64,000 nucleotides of DNA from positions 496,001 through 560,000 of the forward strand of contig NZ_QGNZ01000004.1 of NCBI RefSeq assembly GCF_003173595.1. Direction: 5' to 3'. A program made the position numbers and the translations under genes. Below the pieces are notes generated by a model that made no database searches, was not told the DNA's origin, and worked only from the letters and a program-made list of their open reading frames with translations. The stretch is from Pedobacter yonginensis. GTDB taxonomy: Bacteria > Bacteroidota > Bacteroidia > Sphingobacteriales > Sphingobacteriaceae. Positions 37,126 through 45,491 of the stretch are shown here, piece by piece (within the stretch, counting starts at the first letter, position 1; each line of letters opens with the position of its first letter).

Positions 37126-37605
37126 TTACAGTAAATGAGCAAAAACTGTTGAATGCCAGCTGTTTTTAAATGGTATTTCCCATTTGGTATTCAATTCTTC
37201 CAGGGTTTGAACCATATTGTTGAATACTATGGTATCTGTGGTAACTTGTTTGATGTTAACCAAGGTTTCGAAATCTTCTTTACCATTAACTACAACATCA
37301 TCGTTAACTTTATAAGCAATGTTAAACCTATTGAAAAGATCGACGTGATATTCTTGCTCAATTTCTTTGATTAATCGAACAGAACTGTCTATAGAACATC
37401 CGGTAACGTTTGCTTGGCGCTCATCAACAGTAAGAATTATAAAATAACCATAACGGATTTCTGCTTTGGCGAGCAATTCGTTTCCATGCGCTTTCCACTG
37501 GTTGGTAAAAGCCTCTAATTTTTTAAGGATTTCAGCTTGTTCAACTGACGAAAACTTACGGTTGCTTTGATAGATCCAAACTCTTGATTGTGGAGAAAAA
37601 CTCAT
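37126..37605 (-). CDS. Conserved Bacteroidota protein of unknown function
   Basis: 159 residues from the ATG at 37605 (MSFSPQSRVWIYQSNRKFSS); a TTG two codons upstream is also open. The sequence (LEAFTNQWKAHGNELLAKAE, YFIILTVDERQANVTGCSID, SSVRLIKEIEQEYHVDLFNR) is a compact alpha/beta protein found across Bacteroidota. Some annotations label it an ABC transporter ATPase, but I see no Walker motif, so that label seems wrong. Function unknown. It is divergent from a secreted protein gene. Confidence 0.85.
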   Translation of the reverse strand: MSFSPQSRVWIYQSNRKFSSVEQAEILKKLEAFTNQWKAHGNELLAKAEIRYGYFIILTVDERQANVTGCSIDSSVRLIKEIEQEYHVDLFNRFNIAYKVNDDVVVNGKEDFETLVNIKQVTTDTIVFNNMVQTLEELNTKWEIPFKNSWHSTVFAHLL

Positions 37606-37655
37606 ATACAAATTTATGATTTTATTTAATTTGCTTTACCTAAAATATCTGCCTT

Positions 37656-38126
37656 ATGAAAAAGTTTACATTGCGCTTGAAATTATTTCTTATTCCGGCC
37701 TTTTGCTTATTTCTGTGCGGTTTTTCGTATTCTGATTCTATTGATGAATATGTGGGCTATCTTCAAAAGTCGTTTACGGATCATTACGATTTTAGTCAAG
37801 AAAGCAACCAAATTAAGCGCTACGAACTAAATGTTACTAACAATGGTTTTTGTAGATACAAGCGATATTTTAACAATGGTAAAACAGAATATTTTGCTTT
37901 TAAGTTGGCTAAGTTTAAAGATATGGATTATTATGGTACTACAGTTTCGGGCAAATTGTGTTTGCGTACCAAAGGCGATGATGTAATTGTGCAAACTTAT
38001 AAAGATCGTGGAGGGGATGTGGATTCGATGGCTACTCAAATCATCATTCCACTTAAAAATATTGAAGCTGAAGATTTGAATCAAATTCGTGAGAACCTAA
38101 ATAAAATTAATCCAAAAAGCCCCTAA
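37656..38126 (+). CDS. Secreted hypothetical protein
   Basis: 156 residues with a signal peptide (MKKFTLRLKLFLIPAFCLFL, CGFSYS); the Cys at 21 could make it a lipoprotein. The mature domain is small and beta-rich (KRYELNVTNNGFCRYKRYFN, YYGTTVSGKLCLRTKGDDVI). No family recognised. It ends at a hairpin shared with the convergent Fe-S gene. Confidence 0.75.
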   Translation: MKKFTLRLKLFLIPAFCLFLCGFSYSDSIDEYVGYLQKSFTDHYDFSQESNQIKRYELNVTNNGFCRYKRYFNNGKTEYFAFKLAKFKDMDYYGTTVSGKLCLRTKGDDVIVQTYKDRGGDVDSMATQIIIPLKNIEAEDLNQIRENLNKINPKSP

Positions 38127-38139
38127 ATCAGGAGCTTTT
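38114..38139. terminator. Bidirectional terminator between convergent genes
   Basis: Arms AAAAGCCCCT (38115-38124) and AGGAGCTTTT (38130-38139) pair with one mismatch, loop AAATC. It overlaps the end of the upstream coding region. Confidence 0.65.
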
Positions 38140-38163
38140 CGGTGTTCATGGATTAGGTTTTAA

Positions 38164-38952
38164 TTATAAACCATTGGCTCTTGCAGTAATTTCGGCAATA
38201 TCCAGGACTTTAACTTCTTGTTCTTTATCTTTTAATTTGATGCCATCGCTCAACATCGTCATACAGAAAGGACAACCTGCAGCAATTACCTGTGGGTTGG
38301 TTTCTAAGGCTTCGTCAATACGCTCAACATTAACATCTTTTTTGCCTTTTTCTGGCTCTTTAAACATTTGAGCACCGCCTGCGCCACAACACAAACCATT
38401 GCTTTTGCAACGTTTCATTTCAACCAGTTGGGCATCTAAAACTTCTAAAGCTTTCCTCGGTGCTTCGTATATGCCGTTTCCTCTCCCCAAATAACATGGA
38501 TCGTGGTAGGTTATTTTTTTTCCTTTGAAACTCTCGCCACCCTCAGCCTTTAATTTGCCATCATTTATTAAATCTTGTATGAGCTGTGTATGATGGATTA
38601 CTTCGTAAGTGCCACCCAAGCCTGGATATTCGTTTTTTATGGTATTAAAGCAGTGTGGACAGCCTGTAACTATTTTTTTAATGTTATAAGCGTTTAACAC
38701 CTCAATATTAGTCATGGCCTGCATTTGGAACAGGAATTCGTTACCTGCACGTTTAGCTGGGTCGCCTGTGCAACTTTCTTCGGTGCCCAAAACAGCATAT
38801 TTCATCCCAACATGATGCAAGATTTTGCAAATGTCGCGGGTTATTTTCTGTGCTCGCTCATCATAACTTCCAGCACAACCTACCCAAAATAATATTTCCG
38901 GTTCTTCACCTGCAGCCATTAATTCGGCCATTGTTGGGACTTTAAATTCCAT
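38164..38952 (-). CDS. Heterodisulfide-reductase-like (Fe-S)-binding protein, CCG domains
   Basis: 262 residues with two cysteine-rich CCG-type domains: FWVGCAGSYDERAQ / KYAVLGTEESCTGDP ... IVTGCPHCFNT, and KITYHDPCYLGRGNG ... GLCCGAGGAQMF ... GCPFCMTML. This is the HdrD/GlpC C-terminal module that holds a non-cubane Fe-S cluster. It lies downstream of the membrane ferredoxin gene (39122-40417) and probably forms one electron-transfer complex with it. Confidence 0.9.
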   Translation of the reverse strand: MEFKVPTMAELMAAGEEPEILFWVGCAGSYDERAQKITRDICKILHHVGMKYAVLGTEESCTGDPAKRAGNEFLFQMQAMTNIEVLNAYNIKKIVTGCPHCFNTIKNEYPGLGGTYEVIHHTQLIQDLINDGKLKAEGGESFKGKKITYHDPCYLGRGNGIYEAPRKALEVLDAQLVEMKRCKSNGLCCGAGGAQMFKEPEKGKKDVNVERIDEALETNPQVIAAGCPFCMTMLSDGIKLKDKEQEVKVLDIAEITARANGL

Positions 38953-38968
38953 TTCTTTACGTAGAGTG

Positions 38969-39095
38969 ATTAGTATTTAGTTTAGAGTGTCAAGTTTAGG
39001 GTATCAAGTATCTAGTATCAAGTATCGAGTATCTAGTATCGGGTATCAAGTATCGAGTATCTAGTATCAAGTATCGGGTATCAAGTATTTAGTTC
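38969..39095. repeat. Tandem repeat array (AGTATCAAGTATCTAG type)
   Basis: About 127 bp of variants of the 10-bp motifs AGTATCAAGT, AGTATCTAGT, AGTATCGAGT and GGTATCAAGT in tandem. It sits in the 169-bp gap between the two Fe-S genes and has no coding potential. Confidence 0.85.
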
Positions 39096-39121
39096 TTATG
39101 GATTTTTTATGGGCTTATTTA

Positions 39122-40417
39122 TTAATTTCCTTCGGCCCAATTAAAACGATCTGCTGGTGAATATTTCCATGGTGCCTGATTGTTTTCTATATTTCCCATC
39201 ATGGCATTGATGCTTGCTGGTGCCTGAGATTCTTCCATCACCGCAAAGCGACGTAATTCCATGATGATCTGCAATGGATCGATATTTACCGGGCAAGCTT
39301 CTACACATGCATTACAGCTTGTACAGGCCCAAATTTCTTCTCTCGTGATGTAATCGTCTAATAAAGATTTACCGTCTTGATGTTCTGATCCGTACTTGTC
39401 TATGTTTTTTCCAACTTCCGTAATCCGGTCGCGGGTGTCCATCATAATTTTTCTTGGAGATAAAAGCTTACCTGTAATATTTGCCGGACAAACTGAGGTG
39501 CAACGCCCACATTCGGTACAGGTGTACGCGTTCATCAAATTCACCCAAGTTAAATCGGTTACATCTTTAGCGCCAAACTTACCTGGCTCAGTTTCTGCCG
39601 GAACAAACGAAGGATCGAGCATGGCTTTTACCTCATTGGTTACGGATGGCATATTTGTAAATTCGCCTTTAGGCTCTAAATTTGAAAAATAAGTGTTTGG
39701 AAAAGCGAAAAGTATATGGAAGTGTTTTGAATAGGGTAGGTAGTTTAAGAAAGCCAAAATGCCTAAAATGTGAAACCACCAGCAACCCCGCTCCAACATG
39801 ATCAATGCACTTTCTGACGATGGCAATAATCCATTTAAAAACTGACTCACTGGAAAAGCACCTGCGGTTACATAATGCCCAACGCCTAAGGTTTGTAATT
39901 TTCCATCGGCAGCATTCATCAATAAGAACGCACTCATTAACAGAATTTCGACGATTAGGATATAATTGGCATCCGATTTTGGCCAAGCCGTCATTTCTGT
40001 ACCTCTAAAGCGCTTTAACTTCAAAACGTTTCTTCTGATTAAAAAAACCACACATGAAAGCAAAACAGTGAGGGCAAGAACTTCGAATGAGCCGATTAAG
40101 AAATTGTACAAGCCCCCAAGGCCGTTGAAAACTCGGTGTGTACCGAAAAGCCCATCAATCATAATTTCCAAAACTTCGATGTTGATGATGACAAAGCCAA
40201 CATAAACAAAAAAGTGCAAGAAAGCCGGAATTGGGCGTACAACCATTTTCGATTGACCAAAAGCCACCTTAATCATCGTAAGTAGGCGTTTTTGAGGTTG
40301 GTCATTACGATCTACCGTTTTACCCAAACGGATGTTGCGGATAATTTTCCGGAAATTAATGGTAAACAGCGCAATTGCTGCAAGGGTAAAAATTAGAAAA
40401 AGAATTTGAGCCACCAT
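39122..40417 (-). CDS. Membrane-bound ferredoxin-type (Fe-S) protein, HdrE-like fusion
   Basis: 431 residues. The N-terminal half is membrane-embedded with about six helices and resembles nitrate reductase gamma/HdrE cytochrome subunits (VRPIPAFLHFFVYVGFVIIN, ERGCWWFHILGILAFLNYLP, with possible haem-ligating His). The C-terminal half has two 4Fe-4S motifs, CTECGRCTSVCPANI and CTSCNACVEACPVNI. It should pass electrons between quinol and a cytoplasmic partner together with the CCG protein next door. The donor and acceptor are unknown. Confidence 0.9.
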   Translation of the reverse strand: MVAQILFLIFTLAAIALFTINFRKIIRNIRLGKTVDRNDQPQKRLLTMIKVAFGQSKMVVRPIPAFLHFFVYVGFVIINIEVLEIMIDGLFGTHRVFNGLGGLYNFLIGSFEVLALTVLLSCVVFLIRRNVLKLKRFRGTEMTAWPKSDANYILIVEILLMSAFLLMNAADGKLQTLGVGHYVTAGAFPVSQFLNGLLPSSESALIMLERGCWWFHILGILAFLNYLPYSKHFHILFAFPNTYFSNLEPKGEFTNMPSVTNEVKAMLDPSFVPAETEPGKFGAKDVTDLTWVNLMNAYTCTECGRCTSVCPANITGKLLSPRKIMMDTRDRITEVGKNIDKYGSEHQDGKSLLDDYITREEIWACTSCNACVEACPVNIDPLQIIMELRRFAVMEESQAPASINAMMGNIENNQAPWKYSPADRFNWAEGN

Positions 40418-40600
40418 GTATTTTAGGTTTGTAGCGCTAAATTAGAATATTTAATTCAAATAAATTACTATGCATGCATAAAAAAATTGATATTTTTTTG
40501 TTTGGATTGATTCTATACTTTATAAAATTGATGCCTTAAAAATGCATGTAAAAATTAATTAATTGATAATCAGCGCTACAGGGATTTTTTTGAAAAAAAA

Positions 40601-40631
40601 TTTTGCTTTTGAAAAAAGAACACTACATTTG
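40601..40631 (+). promoter_or_regulatory. Promoter of tRNA-Phe
   Basis: TTTTG (40601-40605), 18 bp, then TACATTTG (40624-40631), close to the Bacteroidota TTTG-N19-TAnnTTTG consensus and 15 bp before the tRNA. Confidence 0.75.
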
Positions 40632-40646
40632 CAATCCCAAACGGTT

Positions 40647-40719
40647 GGTGCCTTAGCTCAGTCGGTAGAGCAAAGGACTGAAAATCCTTGTGTCGCTGGT
40701 TCGATTCCAGCAGGCACCA
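40647..40719 (+). tRNA. tRNA-Phe (GAA)
   Basis: The 73-nt cloverleaf folds by eye: acceptor GGTGCCT/AGGCACC, D arm GCTC-AGTCGGTA-GAGC, anticodon arm AAGGA-CTGAAAA-TCCTT with anticodon GAA, T arm GCTGG-TTCGATT-CCAGC and discriminator A. The 3' CCA is not encoded. Confidence 0.97.
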
Positions 40720-40725
40720 CAACCC

Positions 40726-40755
40726 AAAGCCTTACAGAAATGTAGGGCTTTTTTG
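40726..40755 (+). terminator. Terminator after tRNA-Phe
   Basis: Arms AAAGCCTTACA (40726-40736) and TGTAGGGCTTT (40741-40751) pair with one T-G wobble, loop GAAA, followed by T residues. Confidence 0.85.
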
Positions 40756-40891
40756 GTTTTTAAGAGTTCGTAATATTCGGGTTTGGCGTTCCACTCAATT
40801 TTCCTTTCTTTTCGAACCAAACAAATTGTTTTTATTGGTTTACCTATAGGTCAAAAAAATCCTATACTTTTAGATATTCAACCTGAAAAAT

Positions 40892-41581
40892 ATGAAATAT
40901 TTGATGACGCTACTTTTCCTTGTTGTAAGCTTCCTTTCATTCGGACAACAACAGGGCAATTATTCCGATTGGAAGATACAATCGAAAAGCGAAATACGCT
41001 TACTTCCAAAATATGGCAATGTAATTAAGTCCGAAGCGCAGAAAAAAGCGGATCAAGAACTGATAGAAACCTATCTCACGCAACAAGGCACCCATCGGAA
41101 AGCTTCTGACATGTTAGTAAGTTTGGGATTTAAATATCTTTACCAAGGAGATTTAAAGACGGCAATGTTTAGATTTAATCAGGCATGGTTGCTAGACCCT
41201 ACAAATGAAAATTCTTTTTGGGGTTTCGGTGCAATTTATGCCACCTTCGGCGACAATACATTGGCACTAAAGCAATATGACGAAGGTTTAGTACTAAATC
41301 CTAAAAGCACCAATATTTTAACAGATAAGGCAACAATATTCCTTGCTAAATATGCCGACTCAAATAAGGACAAAGACTTTAACGATGGCGTAAAACTTTT
41401 ACAGCAATCCTATTCAATAAACCCAAAATATGCAAATACCCTGTTTAAACTCTCTACTGCATATTACGTGAAAAAAAATTGTGTTAACGCCCTAAGGTAT
41501 TACCGCGAATGCAAAAATGTAGACAGCCGGCTTATTACAAAAGAATATTCAGATGCCATAACTGCTTTATGTAAGAGCTAG
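40892..41581 (+). CDS. Exported TPR-repeat protein
   Basis: 229 residues with a signal peptide (MKYLMTLLFLVVSFLSFGQQ). It holds three to four TPR units: ASDMLVSLGFKYLYQGDLKT, AMFRFNQAWLLDPTNENSFW, LALKQYDEGLVLNPKSTNIL and VNALRYYRECKNVDSRL. A periplasmic scaffold by inference, partner unknown. It stands alone between tRNA-Phe and a convergent SRPBCC gene. Confidence 0.8.
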   Translation: MKYLMTLLFLVVSFLSFGQQQGNYSDWKIQSKSEIRLLPKYGNVIKSEAQKKADQELIETYLTQQGTHRKASDMLVSLGFKYLYQGDLKTAMFRFNQAWLLDPTNENSFWGFGAIYATFGDNTLALKQYDEGLVLNPKSTNILTDKATIFLAKYADSNKDKDFNDGVKLLQQSYSINPKYANTLFKLSTAYYVKKNCVNALRYYRECKNVDSRLITKEYSDAITALCKS

Positions 41582-41625
41582 CTATATTTTGTGTAATTGT
41601 CCATCTCGATTTTAGGATTTCTTTC

Positions 41626-42054
41626 TTAATCACGCTCCGCTAGTGTTTTTATTTTTTCTAATGCTATTGGCCAGATGTTTTCGAAATACGCTTTCATTTC
41701 TGCGTTGCTATCCATGGTAATGTACAACTGCGTTTGTCCATCTTTCTCCTCCAAATTGTAATTTTCTTTCGCACCGTTCCAAACATGATTCAGATCTTCT
41801 ACGCCATCTTTAATCATTCCTAAATGTTCGATGGACAGGAATTCATTTGGAATGTTATCTGCTATTCGCGAAACCATACCCTCATTGTTCTGATCAACAA
41901 ACCAAGCCTTACTGCCTTTTTGCCAATCGGTTATCGCTTTTGAGCCTTCTGCAAATGCAGCAGCCCACAAGGGATAGGTATCTTGTCCCCAAAGTATAGC
42001 CCAAACTTTTTCTGCTGGTGCGTTAATGTTGATGTTAAATTTAACTTTTTCCAT
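41626..42054 (-). CDS. SRPBCC/AHSA1-like protein
   Basis: 142 residues. KVKFNININAPAEKVWAILW is the standard opening of the START-like SRPBCC fold, followed by WAAAFAEGSKAITDWQKGSK, EYLSIEHLG-type strands (NEFLSIEHLGMIKDGVED) and a C-terminal helix FENIWPIALEKIKTLAE. Such proteins bind small hydrophobic ligands; no substrate can be given. Confidence 0.88.
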   Translation of the reverse strand: MEKVKFNININAPAEKVWAILWGQDTYPLWAAAFAEGSKAITDWQKGSKAWFVDQNNEGMVSRIADNIPNEFLSIEHLGMIKDGVEDLNHVWNGAKENYNLEEKDGQTQLYITMDSNAEMKAYFENIWPIALEKIKTLAERD

Positions 42055-42149
42055 AACGTTTTTTTGTTTCGATAAATCAAATATGAAGCTTTTCGAGGTA
42101 AAAGTAGTGGGGTAAAAGGGACATATTAGGGGGCTAATTTTGACAAATT

Positions 42150-42311
42150 TTATTGGCCATCAGTTGTTTTAAAATTTTTTTCTTTTTTACAACGCTCACT
42201 ACAGTATTTAACATCGTCCCAATTTTTGGCCCATTTTTTTCGCCAAGAAAAGGGTTTTTGGCAAACCAAACAGATTTTGCTCGGCAAGTTTTCTTTCTTC
42301 ACATTCTTCAT
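42150..42311 (-). CDS. DUF2256 mini zinc-finger protein
   Basis: A 53-codon gene. The product MKNVKKENLPSKICLVCQKP, then FSWRKKWAKNWDDVKYCSER and CKKEKN, has C-x2-C ... C-x3-C and the FxWRKKWxxxWxxVKYCSxxC signature of DUF2256. A small metal-binding protein of unknown role. Divergent from the S41 protease gene; 95 bp upstream (in its direction of transcription) of the SRPBCC gene, so the two may be co-transcribed. Confidence 0.88.
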   Translation of the reverse strand: MKNVKKENLPSKICLVCQKPFSWRKKWAKNWDDVKYCSERCKKEKNFKTTDGQ

Positions 42312-42510
42312 TTAAATCTCTGTTTTATTTTCTAAATTAGATTGTATAAATCAAAAAAGACTGAAACGATGTATAAATTTGGTTGAACTATACTTTTAAG
42401 TCTTATTTTGCGTTTTTTTGCTAATTTAGGCCTCTGATTATTAAAAACTTAACATTGACAACCAAATGTCGCTCTACAACGTATATCGCAATAACACTAC
42501 AAACATACAC

Positions 42511-44112
42511 ATGAAAAAAATTAAAAATATTCATTTCGTGGTTTTGGCTTTTTTGGGCTTCAGCATTTTTGTTTCTTGTAAAAAAAGTACACCTAACCCG
42601 GTAGATCCCACGCCTACCACCACACCAACTCCTACTGCTACCGCTACTCGTGATGAGTTGACGAAAGATTCGATTTTTTTATATTCGAAAGAGCTTTATT
42701 ATTGGTACAACTCTTTGCCAACATATGCTGCTTTCAATCCCAGGGGATATAGCAGTAACGAAACCGAACTGTACGCCATTACGCAGTTTTCTAAAGATCC
42801 ATCAACAGGAAGACCTTACGAGTATGTTAGTGGATATGCAGAGCCAAAATATTCTTTCTTTGATTACGTAACCACGGCTGCAAAAACAAGCGCATTAAAA
42901 GCTGACGTGAATGGTACTGCAAACGACTATGGCTTTTCTGTTATGTACAATAACACTACAGATTTAAGAGTTAAATATGTTTACCCTGGTTCTCCTGCAG
43001 CGCAACAAGGTTTAACGCGTGGCTGTAAAATTACGGCGGTAAACGGTAGAACTGATTTAACTTACAACAACAGTAACGTTACTTTTTTAAATGATGCAAT
43101 TTTTGGAACCAACGCGAGTGTAACATTAACCTTTGTTAATTTGGCAAATGAGACTAAAACCGCAACGGTTACCAATGCAACTTATACGGTGAAACCCATT
43201 CTTTATACCGGAACTTATACTGCGGGTACCAAAAAGGTAGGTTATATTGTATTTAATACTTTTACAAATAATGCTACAGCCGATATAAATGCTGCCTTTG
43301 CAAACTTTGCCACTCAGGGCGTTACCGAACTTATTGTAGATTTAAGGTACAATGGTGGGGGATATGTATCAACTGCGACGCAGATTATCAATCTGGCGGC
43401 TCCTGCAGCGGAAACTGGAAATACCATGTTTACTTATTATTACAACGACTACCTTCAAAATTTAACCACAGCACAAAGAAGTACATCAATTTTAGTAAAT
43501 CAACCTTTGCTAGATGCTGATGGCAAACTTCAAACCTTTACAACAGGTGTAAATAAAAAATACGCTACATATGCCGATTTAGATTACCGCTCAACATCAG
43601 CTGATAACATTGAAAAGTTTGCCAAATCAGGATCTTTGAATTTAAGTCGGGTTTATTTTATTGTGGGTAGCGGTACAGCTTCTGCGAGTGAGTTAACCAT
43701 CAACAGCTTAAAACCTGTAATGGATGTTAAATTGATCGGTACAACTACTTATGGTAAACCAGTGGGCTTCTTCCCAATTCGGATTGATAAGTTGGACATG
43801 TATATCCCTGAATTCGAAACCAAAAATAAAAACGGAGTTGGTGGTTACTACTCAGGTTTAACTGTTGATAAATCTTCAAGTGAGGATTTAACAAAAGCCT
43901 GGGGTGATGAATCTGAAACACTTTTAGGCTATGCGTTATTGTATGCCAGAACAGGAAGCTTTGTGGCTACACCGGCTAAAACAGCCAGTTTAAACGCTAC
44001 TTCTACTGTTATGCCTTCGAAATTATCATCAGCTGAAATTAAATCAGTGGAATTAAGTTTAGATCAAAACAGCTTTAAAGGCATGGTTAAGATGCCGTTT
44101 AAGAAGTTTTAA
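42511..44112 (+). CDS. S41-family peptidase lipoprotein
   Basis: 533 residues from the ATG at 42511 (MKKIKNIHFVVLAFLGFSIF, VSCKK lipobox); the frame opens 15 codons earlier without signal-peptide character. A Pro/Thr-rich linker is followed by a helical N-domain, a PDZ domain (VYPGSPAAQQGLTRGCKITA) and the S41 protease core (ELIVDLRYNGGGYVSTATQI). The catalytic Ser is near 391 in VGSGTASASELTI. A periplasmic or surface tail-specific-type protease. It ends at a strong bidirectional terminator. Confidence 0.92.
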   Translation: MKKIKNIHFVVLAFLGFSIFVSCKKSTPNPVDPTPTTTPTPTATATRDELTKDSIFLYSKELYYWYNSLPTYAAFNPRGYSSNETELYAITQFSKDPSTGRPYEYVSGYAEPKYSFFDYVTTAAKTSALKADVNGTANDYGFSVMYNNTTDLRVKYVYPGSPAAQQGLTRGCKITAVNGRTDLTYNNSNVTFLNDAIFGTNASVTLTFVNLANETKTATVTNATYTVKPILYTGTYTAGTKKVGYIVFNTFTNNATADINAAFANFATQGVTELIVDLRYNGGGYVSTATQIINLAAPAAETGNTMFTYYYNDYLQNLTTAQRSTSILVNQPLLDADGKLQTFTTGVNKKYATYADLDYRSTSADNIEKFAKSGSLNLSRVYFIVGSGTASASELTINSLKPVMDVKLIGTTTYGKPVGFFPIRIDKLDMYIPEFETKNKNGVGGYYSGLTVDKSSSEDLTKAWGDESETLLGYALLYARTGSFVATPAKTASLNATSTVMPSKLSSAEIKSVELSLDQNSFKGMVKMPFKKF

Positions 44113-44133
44113 TCTAGGTTTTATAGGATAAAC

Positions 44134-44170
44134 AAAAGGTTCTGAGATTACTTTCAGAACCTTTTTATTT
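44134..44170. terminator. Bidirectional terminator
   Basis: Perfect 12-bp stem AAAAGGTTCTGA (44134-44145) / TCAGAACCTTTT (44154-44165) with T-rich 3' flank. Shared by the convergent S41 and LEA-like genes. Confidence 0.9.
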
Positions 44171-44770
44171 TTAAAGCAAAATTTTACTGCTGATGTCTTT
44201 ATTGATGGTGATGTAGCCAGGGTATTTGAATGGCGTATTTCCAATCATAAAAGTTGGTTTAATTTTGATGGTCAGTAAACCTAATTTTTCATCCTTAGAT
44301 GAGCCTTTTTGTGCTGCTCTGATGATGTCGTTTAAAACCGTTCCGCTAGAGATGAGGCTGTAGATGTTGCTGTTTAACTGCACAGGAACGGTTACCGTTT
44401 GTCCTTGGGCAATGCTCACATTCTGGTTGATGATGCCTTCCGCTAAATCGGTATTGTTCACTAAAATTTTATATTCGAATTGATTTATTGCCGCTAAGTT
44501 GGCCGATGGATTGGTAATTTCTAAGTTCAGGTTTGCTCTTAGTGGAATATCTTTCCTTAATAAACCTAAGGCAACACCGGGCAAACTACCAATGTTAAAA
44601 TTTTGTTGTTCGATTAGTTTTTTTACATCAGTACCTGCAACAAGCACCTGTTGTACGCTGGTGATTTTATAAGTGCAATCTTCAAGCGCTTTAATTTGTT
44701 GGGCTTGCCTATTAATTCCACATCCAAAAAGGGATATCGTAAGAAGGCAAAGCATGAGTTTCTGTTTCAT
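44171..44770 (-). CDS. LEA14-like lipoprotein
   Basis: 199 residues from the ATG at 44770 (MKQKLMLCLLTISLFGCGIN, lipobox Cys17). The longer frame up to 45085 overlaps the GNAT gene and lacks a signal, so I do not use it. The mature part (IPLRANLNLEITNPSANLAA, NQFEYKILVNNTDLAEGIIN, QTVTVPVQLNSNIY) matches the LEA type 2 / water-stress domain, a single beta-sandwich. Role unknown. Confidence 0.82.
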   Translation of the reverse strand: MKQKLMLCLLTISLFGCGINRQAQQIKALEDCTYKITSVQQVLVAGTDVKKLIEQQNFNIGSLPGVALGLLRKDIPLRANLNLEITNPSANLAAINQFEYKILVNNTDLAEGIINQNVSIAQGQTVTVPVQLNSNIYSLISSGTVLNDIIRAAQKGSSKDEKLGLLTIKIKPTFMIGNTPFKYPGYITINKDISSKILL

Positions 44771-44956
44771 TTTGTGTGTGTTAGTGAGTGTAAATCTTGC
44801 CTCAAAATTAGAAGGCTTTTGTATAGTGCAAACATAACGCCAAAATAGTAAATCTATTTTGAGCTGATCCATTCTCCAAAAATTCCATTCATTTAAATGT
44901 TTGAATTTTTCTTTAAAGCTTATGGATGGATTTTTAACTTTGGGAAAAAAAATGCA

Positions 44957-45439
44957 ATGGCCATAACCTATCGTAAAATAGAACAAAGGGATAATACCGA
45001 ACTTGCTGAAGTCATCAGAACCATATTGAGAGAATTCAAGATTGATAAACCAGGTACGGTTTATACCGACCCAACTACAGATCATTTATCGGATGTTTTC
45101 ACCGCAGAAAAATCTGTTTATTGGGTTGCAGAAGAAGATGGCAAGTTAATTGGTGGTTGCGGAATTTATCCTACTGCGGGCTTACCCGATGGTTGTGTGG
45201 AATTGGTGAAGCTTTATACTGCTGCCGAAGCGCGGGGCAAGGGTGTTGGTAAAATGCTGATGCAGAAAAGTATAGAATCTGCACAGCACTTTGGTTATAA
45301 CGAGGTTTATTTAGAGTCTTTCCCAGAACTAAAGACGGCGATTTCGATGTATGAAAAAACTGGTTTTAAAAAATTATCGGCGCCTTTAGGTAATTCTGGT
45401 CATTTTGCTTGTAATGTTTGGATGCTTGTGGTGCTCTAA
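44957..45439 (+). CDS. GNAT-family N-acetyltransferase
   Basis: 160 residues from the ATG at 44957 (MAITYRKIEQRDNTELAEVI); the 20 preceding codons in frame are not conserved-looking. GNAT motif A is clear: LYTAAEARGKGVGKMLMQKS, with the acetyl-CoA loop RGKGVG. It transfers an acetyl group to an unknown amine. It is divergent from the LEA-like lipoprotein gene. Confidence 0.9.
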   Translation: MAITYRKIEQRDNTELAEVIRTILREFKIDKPGTVYTDPTTDHLSDVFTAEKSVYWVAEEDGKLIGGCGIYPTAGLPDGCVELVKLYTAAEARGKGVGKMLMQKSIESAQHFGYNEVYLESFPELKTAISMYEKTGFKKLSAPLGNSGHFACNVWMLVVL

Positions 45440-45491
45440 TTTTTATTTGTTTGGTTGTTTATGTTGTTAGCACGTTAACATTAAACTCTTG

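Noticed and set aside
38969..39095. Possible CRISPR-like array
   Set aside because: Units are about 10 bp, directly adjacent and variable, with no spacers and no cas genes; simple tandem repeat.
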